A stretch of DNA of 6,156 nucleotides from JANRKH01 sp033761815 (lineage in GTDB: Bacteria; Pseudomonadota; Alphaproteobacteria; Rickettsiales; Rickettsiaceae), in the NCBI GenBank assembly GCA_033761815.1, contig JANRMF010000011.1:1-6156 (forward strand), written 5' to 3'. Positions 4,407 through 6,156 of the stretch are shown one piece after another (within the stretch, counting starts at the first letter, position 1; each line of letters begins with the position of its first letter). Position numbers and translations under genes: made by a program. A model generated the notes under the pieces. That model was not told the DNA's origin. It worked only from the letters and a program-made list of their open reading frames with translations, and made no database searches.

Positions 4407-5856
4407 ACATATCATAGATCAATCTCCGGCAATTTTTATATTAACGCCAATAATATTTGCAATCATCATATTGCTTGTGCAAAAAAATGATGTTGGACGC
4501 GTTATTTTCACGGCAACAAATTTTATTTTATTGTCCCTTGTATATGGGGTATTCATCTCAAGAAGCAACTATGCCAAATATTATGTATTTGGCGGATGGA
4601 CAAGAAAAGCGGGGATAGAGTTTAAGCAGGATTTTACCACCGGCCTCTTGCTCTTTCTTATGTATCTGGTAGTTTTCTTGTTTAGCATTTTTTCGCATAA
4701 TCAGCTAAAAAAAGAATTTAATGCTTGCTTGAGCCCTAAGGTAAGCTTTATCCCATATGCACTTTTTTTGATTATAGAAGCAGCTTATGCGGGGATGATT
4801 CTTACGAATGATATTTTCAATCTATATGTTTTTATGGAGCTTTGCGCACTAGCAACTTACCCAATTTATGCAATAAGCAGAGAAAAAAGAGCATATATTT
4901 CAGCATTTAACTACCTGATAATTTGCAGCATAGCTAGTACGCTAATTCTAATCTCGATTGGGTTTATACTGAGCAATTTCGGCTCATTAAACCTTGAGAT
5001 CATCAAGGAAAAATTCACAGCAAATGCATCAGCGTTTAAGCCTGTAATTATCCTATTCATCATAGGATGCATGATTAAACTTGGAATATTTCCATTTCAT
5101 ACATGGAAAATAAATGCATATCATAATAGCTCAATCCTCGTTGCAGGATTTTTACTCCCGATTAGCACTCTTTGCATCGCCTCCATTGCATATAAATTCA
5201 AATTCCTAATCCATGCTATTTCCGCACCTATTACTCTAATAAGTTTTGGTGCAATTAGTATATTGCTAACAGCGCTAGCATCTTTGCATGAAAAAAATTA
5301 TGTCAAAATCATTATCTATTCCTCTATTTCTTCTGCCGGGTTTTACATGCTTGCATTAAATGTATCCCAGCACACATCAAATGAGCTATTTGCGCAACTT
5401 GCAATTACAGACACGCTAATAAAACTTGGCTTATTATTCATCCCAATTTCACTTTCAGAGTCTAACTTATACTTAAATGATATCAGATTTTTCTTCGGCG
5501 CTAAGAGGTTATTGCTAGAAAAATTATCCTTCTTGGCAATTATTTTTATTATGTGGAGCGCGGCGTCATTTCCTCCTTCGGTATTATTTTTCTTTAAGAT
5601 CTCAATTTTAAGGGAAGTTTTCATGTTAAGTTACATCTGGGCGTTGATACTCCTGGTTTCATTTACTACATGGTGTATTGTTTACATCAGGCTCTTTAAT
5701 AGCTTGCTGAGTCCTAGCAACCTGAATAGATCATACTCAACGAGTAGACTAGGGCAATGCGCAGCTGTAACACTTTCTCTCCTTATTGGCGCGCTGAATA
5801 TATACCACCATCTCTTTGCATATGTTGGGTGGTTTTTGTTTAAGGATGGCGTGTGA
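4393..5856 (+). CDS. mrpD: Monovalent cation/H+ antiporter subunit D (MrpD/MnhD, NuoN/NuoM-like)
   Basis: The 487-residue polytopic protein (about 14 helices) belongs to the proton-conducting transporter family shared by MrpA, MrpD and complex I NuoL/M/N. The length is normal for MrpD. Ion-path residues can be placed: E149 in DIFNLYVFMELC (140-151, helix 5), K229 and H236 in MIKLGIFPFHTW (227-238, helix 7), K305 in EKNYVKIIIYSS (300-311), K344 in DTLIKLG (340-346), and K402 in SFPPSVLFFFKI (392-403, helix 12). All the expected acidic and lysine residues are therefore present, which argues for an active channel. The helix 7-8 loop reads AYHNSSI, not the common AHxxAP, which is unusual. The start, preceded by GGA (4385-4387), overlaps mrpC by 14 bases and the ORF ends 2 bases before the next antiporter gene. 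A NuoN label is possible on similarity alone, but the mrpB/C/G neighbours favour MrpD. Confidence 0.9.
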   Translation: MIIAKHIIDQSPAIFILTPIIFAIIILLVQKNDVGRVIFTATNFILLSLVYGVFISRSNYAKYYVFGGWTRKAGIEFKQDFTTGLLLFLMYLVVFLFSIFSHNQLKKEFNACLSPKVSFIPYALFLIIEAAYAGMILTNDIFNLYVFMELCALATYPIYAISREKRAYISAFNYLIICSIASTLILISIGFILSNFGSLNLEIIKEKFTANASAFKPVIILFIIGCMIKLGIFPFHTWKINAYHNSSILVAGFLLPISTLCIASIAYKFKFLIHAISAPITLISFGAISILLTALASLHEKNYVKIIIYSSISSAGFYMLALNVSQHTSNELFAQLAITDTLIKLGLLFIPISLSESNLYLNDIRFFFGAKRLLLEKLSFLAIIFIMWSAASFPPSVLFFFKISILREVFMLSYIWALILLVSFTTWCIVYIRLFNSLLSPSNLNRSYSTSRLGQCAAVTLSLLIGALNIYHHLFAYVGWFLFKDGV

Positions 5857-5858
5857 AT

Positions 5859-6156
5859 ATGAGTCTTACTACAATTTTTATTATCTCTACTATCTTGTGT
5901 TTATACTGGCCATTCCTTGACACAAAAAGGCCAGTTTTTGCTTGCTTGATAACCATTCACTACGTGATTAACCTACTAATTGCTTTGAAGCTTTTTAGAT
6001 ATAATCTAGATTTCACCTGCGAATATAATTTGATATCGGGATTCGTCTTCTGTCTCAAATCGAGCAAGATTGGTAGTATATTTATTCTAACTCTGGAAGC
6101 ATTATGGTTAATATCATATTTTTACAGTGCAAGTTATATCAAAAGAGCAAAAGAGG
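5859..6156 (+). CDS. Second antiporter-type (MrpD/MrpA-N/NuoM-like) subunit, 5' portion
   Basis: An ATG two bases after the mrpD stop opens a frame that stays open for 99 codons to the right edge. The visible part has hydrophobic segments at about 4-17, 25-45 and 71-93. Residues 60-96 resemble the N-terminal stretch of NuoM/NuoL/MrpD proteins, where a substrate-domain strand is followed by LW-x-x-x-x-x-YS-x-x-Y; here it reads LEALWLISYFYSASYIK (79-95). The most likely identity is another proton-conducting antiporter-like subunit, possibly filling the place of the MrpA N-terminal domain that the split complex lacks. The assignment is provisional because the catalytic helices lie outside the window. 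The Shine-Dalgarno sequence is an AAGGA at 5842-5846, rather distant, so re-initiation after mrpD is likely. A terminator-like hairpin begins 46 bases into this gene. Confidence 0.72.
   Translation, partial: MSLTTIFIISTILCLYWPFLDTKRPVFACLITIHYVINLLIALKLFRYNLDFTCEYNLISGFVFCLKSSKIGSIFILTLEALWLISYFYSASYIKRAKE
5905..5939 (+). terminator. Terminator-like hairpin inside the start of the second antiporter gene
   Basis: ACTGGCC (5905-5911) can pair with GGCCAGT (5929-5935), a perfect 7-bp stem with a 17-base loop, and the stem runs directly into T5 (5935-5939). The form is that of an intrinsic terminator, but the loop is long and the element sits within coding sequence, so it may act as a partial attenuator or may be coincidental. 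While ribosomes translate this segment the hairpin would be prevented from forming. Confidence 0.3.

Noticed and set aside
5343..5624. Minus-strand open frame of 93 codons
   Set aside because: Falls inside mrpD, whose helix 10-12 motifs with conserved lysines are intact on the plus strand; the antisense product has no recognisable features.
4393..5856. Reading this gene as complex I subunit NuoN
   Set aside because: The fold is shared, but the direct overlap with mrpC and the upstream mrpG and mrpB genes make MrpD the better call; no other nuo genes are adjacent.
1..6156. CRISPR array, tRNA, rRNA, insertion sequence or attachment site
   Set aside because: No regularly spaced repeats, cloverleaf-type sequence, transposase motif or flanking duplications were seen by eye.

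Overview
The window is AT-rich and gene-dense: short intergenic gaps, overlapping genes, many poly-T and poly-A tracts inside coding sequence. Together with the GroES type, a SURF1 cytochrome-oxidase assembly factor and an Mrp-type cation/proton antiporter cluster, this suggests a respiring, genome-reduced alphaproteobacterium, probably an intracellular Rickettsiales- or Holosporales-like organism. That placement is inferred from composition and gene content, not from a phylogeny.

The left third (1-1937) is read on the minus strand, so transcription runs right to left. It holds a predicted secreted protein of unknown function (1209-1937), a family 2 glycosyltransferase-like protein that overlaps it by one base (316-1209), a 105-bp gap carrying a candidate heat-shock promoter, and the 5' 70 codons of groES, which runs off the left edge. 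The secreted protein has a clear signal peptide and a compact, polar C-terminal region that looks like a small effector or toxin-type domain. I cannot assign it to a named family. The glycosyltransferase has an incomplete DxD metal-binding motif.

A 94-bp divergent intergenic region (1938-2031) separates the two arms. It contains a short inverted repeat and overlapping promoter-like elements. The plus-strand promoter-like sequence sits so close to the SURF1 start codon, with no Shine-Dalgarno sequence, that a leaderless mRNA is plausible.

The right two thirds (2032-6156) is one plus-strand operon: SURF1, mrpG, a DUF4040/MbhDE protein equivalent to the C-terminal part of MrpA, mrpB, mrpC, mrpD, and the start of a further antiporter-type subunit cut by the right edge. 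Every junction up to mrpD overlaps by 4 to 14 bases, and the last gap is 2 bases, so the proteins are probably translated as a coupled set. The products would assemble in the inner membrane as a Mrp-like antiporter in which the large MrpA subunit is split. The subunit order G, A-C-terminus, B, C, D matches the antiporter module of archaeal membrane-bound hydrogenase (MbhC-D-E-F-G-H) more than the classic MrpABCDEFG order. MrpE and MrpF are not in the window. The link to SURF1 suggests that oxidase assembly and ion-coupled energetics are co-expressed. A terminator-like hairpin lies just inside the last, partial gene.
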